Shown piece by piece: positions 33,701 to 47,140 of a stretch of 64,000 nucleotides of DNA. The translations under genes and the position numbers were made by a program. The notes beneath the pieces were generated by a model. It was given only the letters and a program-made list of their open reading frames with translations, was not told the DNA's origin and did no database searches. Each line of letters opens with the position of its first letter. Position 1 is the stretch's first letter. This DNA is from Circinella umbellata (Eukaryota > Mucoromycota > Mucoromycetes > Mucorales > Lichtheimiaceae), in contig JAIWNF010000021.1 in NCBI GenBank assembly GCA_025093555.1, positions 1 to 64,000 on the forward strand, in the 5' to 3' direction.

Positions 33701-36063
33701 TACCTTCTCAAATCTACTGAAACAAGCGTTCGCATGAACAATATGGTAAAACGAAAATGAAAAAAAAAACTTTAACTTTTTTTTTTCTATCAAAAATTTG
33801 ACTTTACTAATATACTTGGATATATATATAGCTGGAAGTAGTAATGCGAAAAAAGAATGTGCAACATATGGATAATCGTCAAATGCTTATGATTGAAAAT
33901 GCTTATTATCAAGCTAATCCACCAGATCGTACAGCTATTGTTGAAAAAGAGCGATCTCCTATGGAACTTTATGTTCGTAAACTTATTTATGGTGACCTTA
34001 ACAAGAAATCTTTGGATCGTATCTTAAAGCAATTACGTAAATTACATTGGAAAGATGAAAAGATTTTCAAAATGGTACTCAAAATCTTTCAAAAGGTGTG
34101 GAAAATTAAGTATAGTAATATTCATTTGTTGGCAATTTTGGCAAGTGGATTACATCGTCATCATTCCGATTTTGGTGTACAATTGGTTGATAGTCTTATT
34201 GAAGAAATTCGTATTGGATTGGAGGTAAATATATATATATACATGGGAAAAAAAAGTGAATCGAATCACGATATAACAATATATATAAAAATATGCATGC
34301 TAAAATATAAATTATTATAGCAAAATATCTTCAAACATAATCAAAGGCGAATCGCAGTAGTCAAATACCTTGGTGAATTATATAATTATAGATTAATCGA
34401 CTCACCTTTAGTCTTTGATACTCTTTATACAATTGTCACATTGGGTCATGGTAATAATTATTTTAGTTGTTCAATAGAGGATCGAACTATCCTAAATTTG
34501 ATACTCTTCTTCTCACTTTATGAAATAACTATGTATGTATCTATTAGAATTTGGTCGTCCTGCACGTGAGCGATTCTGTCCTATGGATGCACCGAATGAC
34601 TTTTTCCGCATTCGATTATGTTGCACCTTATTGGATACATGTGGAATGTGTTTTGATCGTGGTAGTTCAAAACGTAAACTTGACTACTTTTTGACATTCT
34701 TTCAAATGTATATTTTCACAAAAGCTAAACCTCCTATGGATGTTGACTTTATGGTCAGTGATACATTGGAAATGTTACGACCTCAAATGCATATATTTGC
34801 ATCTTATGAAGAAGCCAATGAAGCTGTTGATCGTATGTTATTGGAACAATTGAAATCTGTTCAAGGTTCCGATGGTAAAGTACAAGAAGGAGGATTTGAA
34901 GAAAGTGAAGAAGAATCAACAAGTGATGAAGCAGATGATGACGATCATTTGGAAGATGCTGATAGGGATGAAGAGGAAGAAGATAATACTGAAGAGGTAA
35001 TAATATTTTTGATGACAGAGAAGGAAGAGGCCCCGCACTGTCCGACATCTGTTGATTAAATGAGTAACACAAATGATAATAATAACTGTCTTATCAACGT
35101 CCCACCCCAACCCCCCTATTTTTTTTTTCTATCTATTTATTCAGATTACACAAGAAGGTGTTGATGATGGAGAAGACGAAGAAGAAGATGTTGTTGTACT
35201 AAAAACAAAACAAGATCAAGTATCAAAGGAAGAAGATGATGAGTTCGAACGCGAATTTAGTCGTATGATGAATGAAAGTATGGAATCCAGAAAGTTCGAA
35301 AAGAAATCTGCTGTTTTAGATGTTCCTATTCCAATGAACCTTCGTGGTGCACAAGGTAAACAAAACAGAAAACAAAAAACCTGCTTTTTTTTTTCCTAAT
35401 CCAAATTACTGGGAAGTTTGTGTATTTTTTTTTTTTTTACTAAACTGTCAAAATATAAATAATAATTTAGATCGTCGTACTGCCACAGCACAAGAAAAGG
35501 GTAATAATCAACAAGATAAAATGTCATTTACATTATTGACAAAGAAGGGTAATCGACAACAGGTAAAAAAATGATACCAATCAAGCAAGAAAACAAAAAT
35601 TGCATGATTTTTTTTATGTATAAGATCGACATGTAATAAATGGCATGACAATAATAATAATAGTAAAAAGATGATGATATGCTAACATCTAGAAAATAAT
35701 AATAATTTTAATTGCCTATTTAGACTCGTACAATGGAAGTACCATCCGATTCTATTTTGGCAGTCAGTACACGTACAAAGCAAGAAGCTGAACGTGAAGA
35801 ACAACAGCAACTTAAAAAATTAGTATTGAATTATGAAGAACGAGAAGAAGCAGCTGCGCGTCAAGGTAATTTTTTTTTGATTTTAACGATAAAAGGAAGT
35901 TGTCAAGGTGATTTTGTAACTAAGCAATAAATATCTATATAAATGTGTAATTTTTCTATTTTTAGCTGCAAAAGAAGAACGTGCACGACAACGAGGTGGA
36001 TTCCGCGGTAGACGTGTACTTCACATTGGTGGTGGAGGTGGTGGCGCTTATTCTGGAAGGTAA
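30756..36063 (+). CDS. UPF2: UPF2/NMD2, nonsense-mediated mRNA decay factor
   Basis: Bridges UPF1 and UPF3 in NMD. Seventeen exons with agreeing phases: 30756-30813, 30911-31125, 31334-31720, 31843-32249, 32362-32470, 32542-32861, 32929-33097, 33215-33325, 33405-33470, 33560-33745, 33832-34224, 34321-34450, 34548-34996, 35145-35355, 35471-35562, 35724-35865 and 35966-36063; 1180 residues. MIF4G-1 starts near residue 25 (KKNTTFIKKCK, EKYISEIVGAVLE). The family motif IWEDEDARKFYEDLPDLNVL is near residue 395. MIF4G-2 covers about 500-700 and MIF4G-3 about 720-940 (MELYVRKLIYGDLN, CGMCFDRGSSKRKLDYFLTF). Then come an acidic linker and the UPF1-binding type segment DDEFEREFSRMMNESMESRK. The end is Gly/Arg-rich. 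A weak alternative final splice (36059 to 36149) would add DRK and stop at 36160. Confidence 0.95.
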
Positions 36064-36160
36064 AAATAAAATAATCGATCATAATAATTAAAAGATTCTA
36101 ATCTGCAAAAAAAATAATAATAATAATAATAATATCTGTATTATTAGGGATAGAAAATGA

Positions 36161-36693
36161 TTATAAAACATACACAAGAGTTTTTTTTTTAAGAAACAAC
36201 ACAGTGTTTGCTGTCAAGATCTTATCATTACATAACAATTCAATGGAGGAATGAGGAGAGGAAAAAAAAAAAAGTCTCTTTTTTTTTTTGACATAACAAT
36301 CAACTTATCAATTATCCGCCCCACCCCTTCTTTTTCTCTCTCAAAATTTCCATTCAATATCCACCACACAGTATACACATCATCCTCAAATTTTCTTTGT
36401 TTATGAGATGCAATCCAAAAAAAAAAAAAATACTTTTTTTTTTTCGTTGTCGAAAATGAGGTGGTGTTAGAAGAAATTCAAAAAGGATTGAATATTAACT
36501 AATAATAATAATAAAAAAAATAATATTTGTTTTTTTTTTTTTTTTACCTCTTTGGATGTATGTGTGTGTGTGGCGGTAATTATTATTATCCGACCAGCTC
36601 GAACCTGTAACTTAAAAAATTTTTATACTTTATTTTGCATAACAAAACTTTTTTTTCTTTTTTTGACATTTTCAATTTATTTATTTTTTCATA
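36161..36693. other. intergenic, UPF2 3' / La 5' flank
   Basis: Homopolymer-rich spacer; no gene seen. A long T tract at about 36529-36546 and a T-rich run just before the La ATG probably belong to the La promoter or leader. Confidence 0.6.
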
Positions 36694-38097
36694 ATGTCGT
36701 CCGAAGAAACAGTTTTGCAAGAATTAAAAAATATTTATCATCCAGATCACCTTAAAAAGAATGCTTTTTTTCGTGAAATGTTAGAACAAGATCCTGAACG
36801 ATGTAATTTTTTTTTTTTTGATCTGCTTTATTTTGTTGAAACTTGTATATAAATAAATATTGACTTATTTTTATATAGGGATCAGTTTAAAAAAAATTTC
36901 AGTAATAAAACAAATAAAACCTCTTGTTGCTGGCGATCTTGAGTTATTAATTCGAGCTGCTGAAAGCTCTAATGGTGAATTTGAAGTAAATGAACAAAAG
37001 ACCAAACTTCGTTGTACAAAAGAACCTGAAAAAGAACCTGAATTAAAAGAGGATGGTACTCCAGTAGCAACTGCAGAGCAAGTAGAAAAATTCGGCGACC
37101 ACATTTTATCAGTCAATCGAAAATCCATTTATGCTGTAAGTTGTTGTCAGATTAGTTATCCCAATATAGAGACATATATGTATATGTATGCATATTGATT
37201 ATTTAAATGCGATTATGTTTGATGTTTATCCGTATATAGAAAGGTTTTCCAGTAGATCCGGAACCCAGTCGTAAAGAATTAACTAGTTTGTTTGCACCTT
37301 ATGGACGTGTTATGCATGTTAAATATCGTCGCGATGATCAAAAGAAATTTAAGGGTAGTATTTTTGTTGAATTTGAAAATGAACAAGTAGCTCAAGAAGT
37401 TGTTACCAAGGATCCTACTTTTAATAAAAAGGAATTATTAGTCATGTTAAAGTATGTTGTTCTTGTTCTTTAGTCATATAGTGTTGTCATAGTAAATATA
37501 ACTATTTAATTGTCATGGTAACATATACTCACACTCTTACATTTGTATATATATAGGAGCGAATATGTTGAAATGAAAGCCAAAGAAAAATTTGCCGATC
37601 AATCATTTGAACATAGAGATATTGCACATGGTGGTATGGCTTATGTAGAATATGAAGGTGCTGGTGAAATGAAACCCGAGGCAATCAAAGACTTGATCAA
37701 GAGTAAACTAGGCATCACTGTTGTTCACGTGTACCAAAAAAGAAAAGAAGACCAAGGCAAAGGAGTGGCGCAATTAGAAAATATTTGGGTTGAGGACTTT
37801 TTATCGAAACTGGGTGAAGATAATAAATTGGAAGACTTGACTTTTAAGGCTGCAGATGGTAAATAATAATAATACATGAGAACTGTATGTATATATATAT
37901 TAATACTAATTTATAACTAACGAACTATTTTATATTATGAAGATGAATCTCGAGGTGCATGTATGGATGATAAATCAAGGTTCTTTAAAATGTTAAAAGA
38001 AAGACGACGCGGTGGTGGTGGACGTGGTGGACGTGGTGGAAGAGGTCGTTCAAGACATGATTCTGATCAACCAAGAAAGAAACAAAAAACTGATTAA
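36694..38097 (+). CDS. La protein (Lhp1/Sla1-type RNA chaperone)
   Basis: Binds the 3' oligo(U) of new RNA polymerase III transcripts. Exons 36694-36802, 36879-37135, 37240-37451, 37557-37858 and 37943-38097; 1035 nt, 344 residues, phases consistent. About residues 8-100 form a divergent La motif (LKKNAFFREMLEQDPERWIS, DLELLIRAAESSNGEFEVNE). RRM1 follows at about 125-205 (SIYAKGFPVDPEPSRKELTS, KKFKGSIFVEFE). A second RRM-like part lies at about 210-290 (GGMAYVEYEGAGEM, ITVVHVYQKRK). The basic RGG-type tail (RRRGGGGRGGRGGRGR, then PRKKQKTD) suggests nuclear localisation and RNA binding. Gene order UPF2-La places two RNA-metabolism genes in tandem, but with separate promoters. Confidence 0.9.
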
Positions 38098-39543
38098 AAA
38101 TAAAATAAATATCTACACACTGTATAATATCATATTAACAAAAAACAAACTTCTTTTTTTTATTGGTTTGGACCAAACTGAAAATAATACACATGGTTCT
38201 GTGTTACTTTTGTCGTACAATGGCGTAGGTGTTTATTTATTATTCCCCTCCCTTTTTTTTCTTTTATTTGACTTAAAAAAGGTTTTTCCCCTGATAATTA
38301 TTTTTTTTTGTACGATGCTACACAACAAGGGCCCTCTCAACCCCCCCTCCCCCCGAAAAAAAATGAGATGTGTGTGTACTCCCTGTTTTTTTTTTCTTTT
38401 TCTTTTTATATTCTTTTTAATTGGGGGGTGAGGAAATAAAAAAAAAAAAAGAAAATATCATTTTTCTAATTGGGGTGTGTGTGTATGTGTGTGGAGGTTA
38501 AGAAGGAACGACCCGTGAGAAAGAGATTTGTTTATTTTGTCTAGTCCCTTGGAGTGATTGTTAAGAATAATCAAGTCAGTTCAATTGACTTGATAATTCC
38601 CAAATAATTAATATTGTCCTTTTTGTTTACCTTACCTGTGTGTATGAGCGAAAGAAAGAAAGAAAGAGTGTGTGTGTATTTTAAATTATTATTATTAACA
38701 AGGAAAGATCCATGCATAAACTTTAAAAGGGGTGATGATCATTTGTTGTTTATTTACAAGAGATTGTCTAAAAGATAATTAATGTGGACCAAATAAAAAC
38801 TCAAAATATTTCGAAAAACAAAAAAACAAAAAAAAAAAAATTAGTTAATTGATTTACTTTGAAACTAGTTTCTTTTTTTTTGCCACTGGCAAAAATAAAA
38901 AATAGAAAATTGCATTTCATGTTTATATATTTATGTAATTGTGTATGTTGTATGTGTAAATATGAAGTAATAAGGCAAAAAAAAAACTAATAAAGAAAAA
39001 CAGTAATATAAATATAATATCTAAATGTATGTGTTATGTGTGTGTGTGTGTGTATTGCAATATGATGAAACATAATGAAGAAAAAGAAAATAACAAAAAA
39101 AAAAAGGGGGTGGGGATAGTGGCATAAAGAGCACTTGGGAAGCTGATAAACTTGTAGTGTGGTATATTGAGAACAACAAAAAAGTAGCAATATTATACAT
39201 GAATTACAAAAAAAAAAGAAAGAAAGAAAAAAATAAATAAATAAATACAAATAAAAAAAAGAAAGAAAGAAGCAGTCTTGAAGGCGAGTTTTTGATCTTT
39301 TCTCATAGCAAATAAATAAAAAAGAGTCGGCCAGGGCATAAAAGCATGTAAAAATGTGTATATATGTGTGTATATGTGTTTGTGTGTGTGTGTGTAATAA
39401 TGCGTATGAATTCTTGTTTAAAAAAAAGTGAATATGTTTTTTTTTTGGTTTATGTTGTTCGGCGTAAAAATAAAAAAAAAACGTATGTTGGTAATGATTA
39501 ATTGATGATAATGCTGTTCATGATTTAAAAAAAGACAAATTGC
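38098..39543. other. convergent intergenic region with GT microsatellites
   Basis: Spacer between La (+) and the zinc-finger gene (-). Poly-A/T/C runs are frequent, and (GT)n tracts occur near 38477-38495, 39037-39055 and 39380-39395. No gene seen. Confidence 0.6.
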
Positions 39544-40526
39544 TTAACCAAAGGTGCTGACGATATGAGCAAGTTGCAATAAATCATTACCGGTAGAAGG
39601 TTTTTCATCACCAGAAGTAGGAGGTTGAATAGGTGGAAGAAATGTAGCTGATGAAGGTGGAGGTGAAGCAAAGGATGAATTTGTTGATGAACATGACGAA
39701 CTAGATGAAGCACGACGAGGTCGATTCACAATTCGTGATGATGGTAAAGAAGATGGTTCCATAGGTCGAGGTTTTGGCAAAATGACATGACTTGGTTGTT
39801 GTTGATAATAATAGTGTGGTAAAGGTGGTGAAGGATAATGATGATGATAAGGTTGATGATTGTAATAATAAGGACGAGGATAAGGATCGGCCATAGAAGT
39901 AGTGGGAGTAGTAGGAGATGGATAAGTCATGCTACGTTGAGGTCTGGTCATCAATGGATGCAAAGTAGTCGATTGCGTATCTGAATAAATATGTGCATGA
40001 GAATGAAGTTGTGGACCATGTGAAGGATAAGGTTGTTGTTGTTGTTGTTGTCTTTGTAACTTGGATTGTTGATGGTGACGTCTTGACTTGGGAGACATAT
40101 GAGTGCGATAATGTTGCATCATATTGTCTTGACGCGAGAAACGAGAAGGACATCCAGGATATAAACAATGAAAGTTCTTTTCACCAGTGTGGATACGATT
40201 ATGTCGAGCCAAATGACCACTGTTTAATATTAAATGTTAGTTATTTTTGTTTTTTTTTTTTATTGTCTTTTTACTGATCGATAAAAGAAAAATTAAAAAA
40301 AACTTTACCTAGTGGTGAAGCTTTTATTGCAACCGGGTTCAGTACAATGATATCGACGACGTCCGCCATTTGGGGTAACTGTAGTACTGGCGGTACTTTG
40401 TTTTTGTTTCTGTTGGTGTTGTGGTGATGATGATGATTGAGATGGCTGATCATTTAATAAACTGATTTTTCTTCCACAAGCATCCTTAATGGACAAGACT
40501 GTTGGTTCATAAGTTAATTGCACCAT
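39544..40526 (-). CDS. C2H2 zinc-finger factor, NRG1-like repressor
   Basis: Exons (minus strand) 40526-40309 and 40219-39544; 894 nt, 297 residues; the start is the only ATG (MVQLTYEPTVLSIKD). Two C2H2 fingers at about residues 60-113: YHCTEPGCNKSFTTSGHLARH and, after the HTGEKN linker, FHCLYPGCPSRFSRQDNMMQH. The TTSGHLARHNRIHTGEKN and RFSR.DN..QHYRTH signatures match fungal Nrg1/Nrg2-type repressors, which recruit Tup1-Ssn6 in glucose and filamentation control. The intron splits finger 1. The C-terminal ~180 residues are Pro/His/Gln/Ser-rich and disordered. DNA targets in this organism cannot be inferred. Confidence 0.82.
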
Positions 40527-43500
40527 TGTTTTTTTTTTTATCAATTTCAAAAGTATATAAAAAAAAAGTAAAGAAAAAGTAAAGAAAAGACTTTAATATA
40601 AAAAAAAGAAAGAAGGAAAAAAAAAGTGAAATGTAATGCGGGTTTATATATAAATTATCAAGGTCGAATTAAGGCTAAGGATATATTTGGCAAGTTTGAT
40701 TTTCTGGGTCCTGTGTGCTGTGTAATGTTTGTTCATATAAAAAAAAATAGTAGATTTTCTTTTATTGCAAATCCCCCCCCCTTATAATATAAAATAAACA
40801 CGAACTCCATTTTTTATTTTTAAAATGGCACAAGTATCGTTAGGTTATTGAGCGCACTGATGCAAAACAGGAACGGGCCGACAAAAAAGTGGAAGAGGAA
40901 AACGTGGTTGCCATGCCATGCATTTAGCCCTGCATTACTATAAGGGAAGAAAACGTGGCCATGTTGAAAGAAAGCTAGAACGTGGTTGGTTTTTTTATAT
41001 TATTATATTGTGCTTTATAACTCACACACACACACACACACACACACATCATTGAAACAATAACCGCGCGCAAATAAGGAAGTAAAATTTCACAATAAAG
41101 ATCTTCTTTGAACCCAGGGTTGAGTTCTTCTTTTGATCATAAGCCGAAATCTCCGCCTTTGTTCCTAAAAAAAGAGAGGCCCTTTTGTACTAACCAAGCA
41201 AATCCCCCACATTAATACATAACACCACATTATTATTATCATCATTCGTCTTTCATGTCGTTGTTAGAAAAGCACTTCAACTACTGCGTTGATGTGTGCT
41301 GTGTTACTTTACTTACGCAAAATAATACTAATAAAATGTTGACGTTCAATTATCTTTCTTTCTCTACCCCCCCCAATTTTTATTCCCCCCCCAAACATAT
41401 TATACATATTAATTTTTGTTATTGCGATGATGGTAATAATATTAATATGAACGTTACCTATCTTTTAATAATGAAAATATAAATGCTAAAACAAGTTAGT
41501 GATAAAAAAAAATGGTTATTCCAAAATGTGCTTTTTTTTATTTTATTTTGTAACCATTCCTTTTTGTTTTTTTTGTATAAGCGAATTATTATTATTTTTA
41601 CCCCACGGATTAAATCGTGAAATAGATTTGAAAGCAATCACATTGGTTTATTAAAAAAGGTGGCGTGTCGTGTTTTTGCTGAGTGTGGGTAGTACGATGG
41701 AAAAAAAAAAAGGACGCGTCAGGGTTTGTTATTCCTGTTATACAATAAAGGCTAATGATAAGGTCCCTTTTTTGATTTTCAATAATAATAACAGAGCTTT
41801 AAAGAGAAAGAACCAATTGAGTGGCAATTGAGGTTATAATTGACAAACAAGCTTTTCTTGCTTTTCATCTTCCATTTTACCCTTTTGTGAATGATTTTTT
41901 TTCTGGCCCCTTAAAATCGTTTTTGGGGCTAAATTATAATCCTATTAACTACAAATAATCATTTTTCATGAGAAAAAAAGACAACAATGGCAAACTATTT
42001 AATAATTGATCTAGATTTTATTTTTATTTTTATTTTGGTATGTTATAATAATAAAGACAACAAGTTATATTATACTTGTAACGAATGTCGAAATATCAGG
42101 AATTAAGGAGATTTAAGAAAGAAGGGGGGGAGGAGGAGGAGGAGCTTGTTTCTAAGGAGTTCTACAAAGAGGTTTCCAACAAGTCTAATTCTTCTTTTCT
42201 CCCTCACTTCTTTTCTTATTTACTCCTACCTCCTGTATAGCACGCGAGTGAAATAAATCCCCCCCCCTTACTTTATTCAAGTTCCTTTACATTTTTATAA
42301 AGCGCGTAAACCTTCTTTGTGCTTTTTCTTTTTTATATCAAAAGAAATTGACTCGTGGACTCACGATCACAGAAACAGGGCTTGGAAAAGATATAATAAA
42401 TAATATAAAAAATTCAAGTTGATCGACACAATAAACATATTTCACCCATCAGGTTTAACTCCGAATATGGTGATGGTTCCGTGATCGACATCAATTGTTT
42501 GTTTCGGATAAATTCCTCTTTTCATATTCTTAAAGTGCTTCTAAAAGGATATATTTAGATATATTTTTTTTTTCGTGTAAGGTGATACGATTCAAAAATA
42601 GCAAGAACGTTATCTTCAATTAAACACCAATAGGTGGGTTTCTGTCTGTCAACTCTCTCTCCCCCTTTCTTCCTCCTCTTTCAACATTTTATATATATAA
42701 CTTGTTACCACGTTTCGGTAAATCATTTTTACTTATTTTTATTAGTCCAAAATGGAGCACCACCGAAAACTTATAGGAAATATGTGTTATGCGTTACACC
42801 TCTAAATCTCTCTCTCTCTCTTTTCTTTTTTTTTTACATAAAATTACATAAATCTATAGAAGTAAATAAAATAAAAAAAACAAGCATTGTATTACCATTA
42901 TTATTGAGTATTATAATTAAAGTTTATACCACGTTTTCGAACTTTTTACTATCTCGAACCCCCTTCTTCTGTTAAGGTTGTTACCCTTAAAACGTAACTA
43001 CTCCTACTTTGATGGAAACCCCTTTCCCTCTTTTCTTTTTCTTCTTTTTTACACTGACTCTCGTGCATTCCTGTTTTTTTTTTCGTGTATATTATTCCTT
43101 TATTTCAAAGAGTAGTTATATTTAAAGTAAAGCCTATTATAACTATAAAGAGGTAGAGTAAAAGTGATAAAAAAAGGGGTTTTATTTTCTTGCTTAAAAT
43201 TGTGCACAGACATTATTTTGTGTGTGTGGTCTTTTATAAGAAGAAAGTGGTGAGAAAGTATTATTAGATTATAGTTAATAAAATAATTTTCTCTTTTTTC
43301 TTTTTTTTTTTTCCTCCCTCGCATCTTCCTAATAGAAAATATAAGCTCTATCTACTTTTATATGAATATATATATATATATATATATAGTGAAAAATATA
43401 GTATCTATGTGTGTCAAACTGACTATTATTATTTTCACGGGGATAGAATCTTTATTACTGTGGTTTTCTATGCATAATAATAGATTTTGAGAAATAGAAA

Positions 43501-44296
43501 GAGAGTGTATGAATTACTGAAGAATCAATCAATAATCCGATCAAAATGATTATAATCCAAGTAGGTAAAGAGTGTTAGAAATGGTTAAAATCGTCACAGC
43601 CAGAACATCAACATTGAATACTTTTTTTATTTATCATGATATAATTGACAATATATCTACTGATGCTGATGCATTTGTTGTTTGTTCTTTCATGTAAATA
43701 TAACAATGCCTTCTTTTGTGATACCATTCAAAACTTGCTTATATTTTTTAGGGGACGAATTGAGAAATATACAAAGAAAGAGAGAGAAAGAGAGAATAAA
43801 TTGGGGAAAATATAAATATTTATCATAACACATGTCATTGGTGTAGTCAAACTACAATAGTAATATTACCTTCTTCCATAAAAAAAAAGGGGATGTGCAA
43901 AGCAAAAATCCCTTCTTTTCAATAACTCATCATCATCTTTGACTTTTTTTGTCGTTTACAAGTACCAAATAATTCAACTGCTCACGAGGAACCAAAAAGA
44001 AGAGAACGTGATTATAGTTTATTTTTGGGCGCCACATAATGAACTACTAGAAATATGTAAATATCATTAATTACTATTGCAATAAATACAGCTAAAAATG
44101 GTTCTTGAACGAACTTTAGATCCGGGTCCAGTCCCTTGTTGTTAACTAAAGGGATTGCAAAAAAAAAAACTATACATGATTTTCCTAATGTGTGGCGGGA
44201 CTTTTTTTTTTCACCTTGACGCGTGTGATTATTCAAGTTTGCGGTGGGGGTGGGGGATTATTAAGATTGTTGGGGAGAGACTGTGATTGTTGGCAA
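40527..44296. other. long intergenic region
   Basis: No gene supported. Contains a (CA)n tract (41022-41048), a (TA)n tract (about 43367-43388), and many C- and T-rich runs. Open frames such as 42634-42975 are Phe/Leu/Ser-rich low-complexity sequence. Confidence 0.5.
41022..41048. repeat. (CA)n microsatellite
   Basis: About thirteen CA dinucleotides in a row, in the upstream region of the NRG1-like gene. Confidence 0.9.
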
Positions 44297-45438
44297 AATT
44301 CGTAAATCTTTTACTTGGCAGCCATAATTATTATTTTATTTTAGCTGTGGCTAGTGTTCATGTTCCCCAATTTATAACCTTTTCTGACATACTGTACACC
44401 TTACTTACTTATCGCATGTTTAAAAGAATGCTTTCGTTGCTAAAATAATAAAGTTGTCAGATCTATAAAGTGCCTTTGATAACTTGGTAACTAATAATAA
44501 AGCTGATTGCCCTCACATCAAAAAAAATGTGTTGTGAATCTCAGTGGGTTGAAGGTATATCCCCGTTCAGTGGATTGACGGTGGATATGACCATTTACCT
44601 GCACGGCACGACATGGAGAGATTTATGCAGATTTACGAAGAAGTACGACAGAGTACGAAAGAAAAACCGAGAACCGCCAACAGCTACAATCATTATCGAA
44701 ACACCAATTTCCCATTCAACTACGTATTTTTTTTAGAACTCAAAATTATTGAATATAACGATTGGTAGACAAATGATGACATACTGTACTTTATTTATGG
44801 AGATACACAGTATTTTAAGATTATGATAATGATGTTAAGATATAAACTTGAATAACAATACGATATAAAATTGAATATAAAATTGAGTGATACTACTATA
44901 TAAAAATAAGGAATAATAATGACACAATGTAAACTTGAATACTAATTCAATAGGTATAGAAAAATTAGAGCATTTACCTACGTAATGATGATTCTATAAA
45001 GTCACAGTCCATCACCTTTACCTTATAGATACTTTGGCTGTATTTTGTTAAGAAATAAATATAAATAATTCAAAAGTAAAAGGATCCGACATAAAATATC
45101 TCATTTTTTAAATAAATATTATACGTAGGTGGTAGTGAATTTTGAATAAAAAGGCGGATTGCTTGATAAGGAAACAGGAAGGACGAAGATAGTAATAAAA
45201 AGAAAAAAGAAGAGATACATAGAGAAGAACTAAAGGGCAATCAGCTTTATTATTAGTTACCAAGTTATCAAAGTCACTTTATAGATCTGACAACTTTATT
45301 ATTTTAACAACGAAAGCATTCTTTTAAACATGCGATAAGTAAGTAAGTGTACAGTATGTCAGAAAAGGTAATAAATTGGGAACATGAACACTAGCCACAG
45401 CTAATAATTATGGCTGCCAAGTAAAAGATTTACGAATT
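44297..45438. mobile_element. 1.14-kb element with ~210-bp terminal inverted repeats
   Basis: Left arm 44297-44513 and right arm 45234-45438 are near-identical reverse complements. Landmarks from the outside in: AATTCGTAAATCTTTTACTT, GGCAGCCATAATTATT, GCTGTGGCTAGTGTTCATGT, TTTAAAAGAATGCTTTCGTT, GTTGTCAGATCTATAAAGTG and AATAAAGCTGATTGCCCT. The left arm has an extra ~12 bp. Such long arms with little internal sequence are typical of foldback or non-autonomous DNA transposons. No transposase is recognisable inside and no target-site duplication was found at the edges. Confidence 0.85.
44556..44768 (+). pseudogene. ORF fragment inside the inverted-repeat element
   Basis: A 70-codon frame with ordinary protein composition and no ATG at its start: YIPVQWIDGGYDHLPARHDM, then MQIYEEVRQSTKEKPRT, ending EYNDW. 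It lies directly inside the left arm of the element. The family is not recognised. It may be the last exon of the element's lost transposase or a captured host fragment. Confidence 0.35.
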
Positions 45439-45649
45439 ATCAATAATTCTTCCCCCGCCTTAGAAAAGCGAACATTGGGCGGAGAACAAAATGAATTTCA
45501 CCTGTAGGTTTACGAACTTTGGAAGTGGGGAGGCACTTTTATATATACTCTTTTTACTCTTCACATTTTTTTTTTTTTTCTGTTTCATTTTATTTGATAC
45601 ATAACTAGAAGAATCCTACTTTTTTTTTACACATATATATATTTTAGTC

Positions 45650-47140
45650 ATGGCATCTAGACAATCCCCTCAAGGTCAAACCCAAGGAAAAACGTATCAA
45701 TTCAAACTTGTATTATTGGGTACTTTATTTTTTTTTCTCTATCATTTTCTTTCTTTTTGGGAGAATTTCATCTGTTTTAAAAAGACTTGGCATTAATTTT
45801 TTTTTATGTTCACTATATAGGTGAATCTGCTGTTGGAAAATCAAGGTAATTCTTTTTTATTTGATATTTGGACGATAGACATTATTTTTAAATAGATACG
45901 TTTTATTATAATTTATCGAGAACGTGTATATATATATACCTTTTTATTTTTTATAAATTAAATGCAACGTAACAGCTAATCTCGGATTTTATATTATATA
46001 GTTTAGTGATGCGGTTCGTTAAGGACCATTTCGACGAATATAGAGAAAGCACCATCGGAGGTAAATTCGGGAAACAATAACTTGATAAGACAACGATAGA
46101 CATTACTACAGTGGGTTATAAATACGATATTAACTGAAGATATCGAATATATATATATATATATATACACATATATAGCTGCTTTCTTGGCACAAACTAT
46201 TTCCTTGGATGATAATACAACAGTAAAATTTGAGATTTGGTGAGTGGAAAATATATTGAAATAGATAAAAAAAGGAAGGGCAAAAAAAAAAAAAGCTTTA
46301 ATGATATCAATTATGATGAATTATGATGAATAACCAATGCATAATAAATGATAACTTGTTAATAGGGATACTGCAGGTCAAGAACGATATAAGGTATATA
46401 ATTATACAAATAGATAGCATATGGTGTAAATTTATTGTTACAAGATTATTTTATTCATATATTCATGATGATTTATTAGAGCTTGGCACCCATGTATTAT
46501 CGTAATGCAAATTGCGCAGTTGTCGTTTATGACATTACACAAGCTGTATGTTTCAAATTTTATAAATATGTATTCATTATTGATATTAAAGATAACCAAT
46601 GACTAAAAAACAAATTTTTTACCATTTTTATTATACTTAGTCCTCATTGGAAAAGGCTAAGGCTTGGGTTAACGAACTTCAACGTCAAGCAGACCCTAAT
46701 ATTGTAATTGCATTAGCAGGCAATAAGTCTGATCTTGAAAGTCGAAGAGCTATTGAAACACAGGTAATATAAGAAGGATTTATATATAAAGTGTGTAGTT
46801 CTGATAGTGAGATAAAGAGTAAGAGATAATTTAACAAAGAATGTATATATAGACTGCACAAGAATATGCTGATGAAGCTGGTTTATTATTTTTTGAAACA
46901 TCAGCAAAGACAGCACATAATGTTCATGAATTGTTTAATGCTATAGCAAAACGTATGCCACTTGATCAACTTGCTGATAATACTCGTGGTAGAAATCGTT
47001 TGAATGCTCGTGGTGGTGTGGATTTGAATCGACCAGCTAACCCTAATGGCTGTGCTTGTAAGTTATCATGTATACAAAAGTGGGATCTTTTATATATAAT
47101 ATATCTAAACGTGTACAAATACTGTATATTTATAGGTTAA
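45650..47140 (+). CDS. Rab5-family GTPase (Vps21/Ypt5-type)
   Basis: Controls early-endosome fusion and vacuolar sorting. Nine exons, phases consistent: 45650-45719, 45821-45845, 46002-46060, 46179-46239, 46366-46393, 46480-46545, 46641-46763, 46853-47057 and 47136-47140; 642 nt, 213 residues, normal for Rab5. G1 is GESAVGKS; the Rab5-type switch I is [13 protein letters not shown]3 is WDTAGQERY followed by [12 protein letters not shown]4 is GNKSD; G5 is ETSAK. The C-terminus is ...NPNGCAC, a CxC double-geranylgeranylation signal. The last exon contributes only the second base pair of the final Cys codon and the stop. Identification as Rab5 subfamily is strong. Confidence 0.95.

Noticed and set aside
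42634..42975. 113-codon plus-strand frame
   Set aside because: Low-complexity Phe/Leu/Ser sequence, non-ATG start, no splice or domain evidence.
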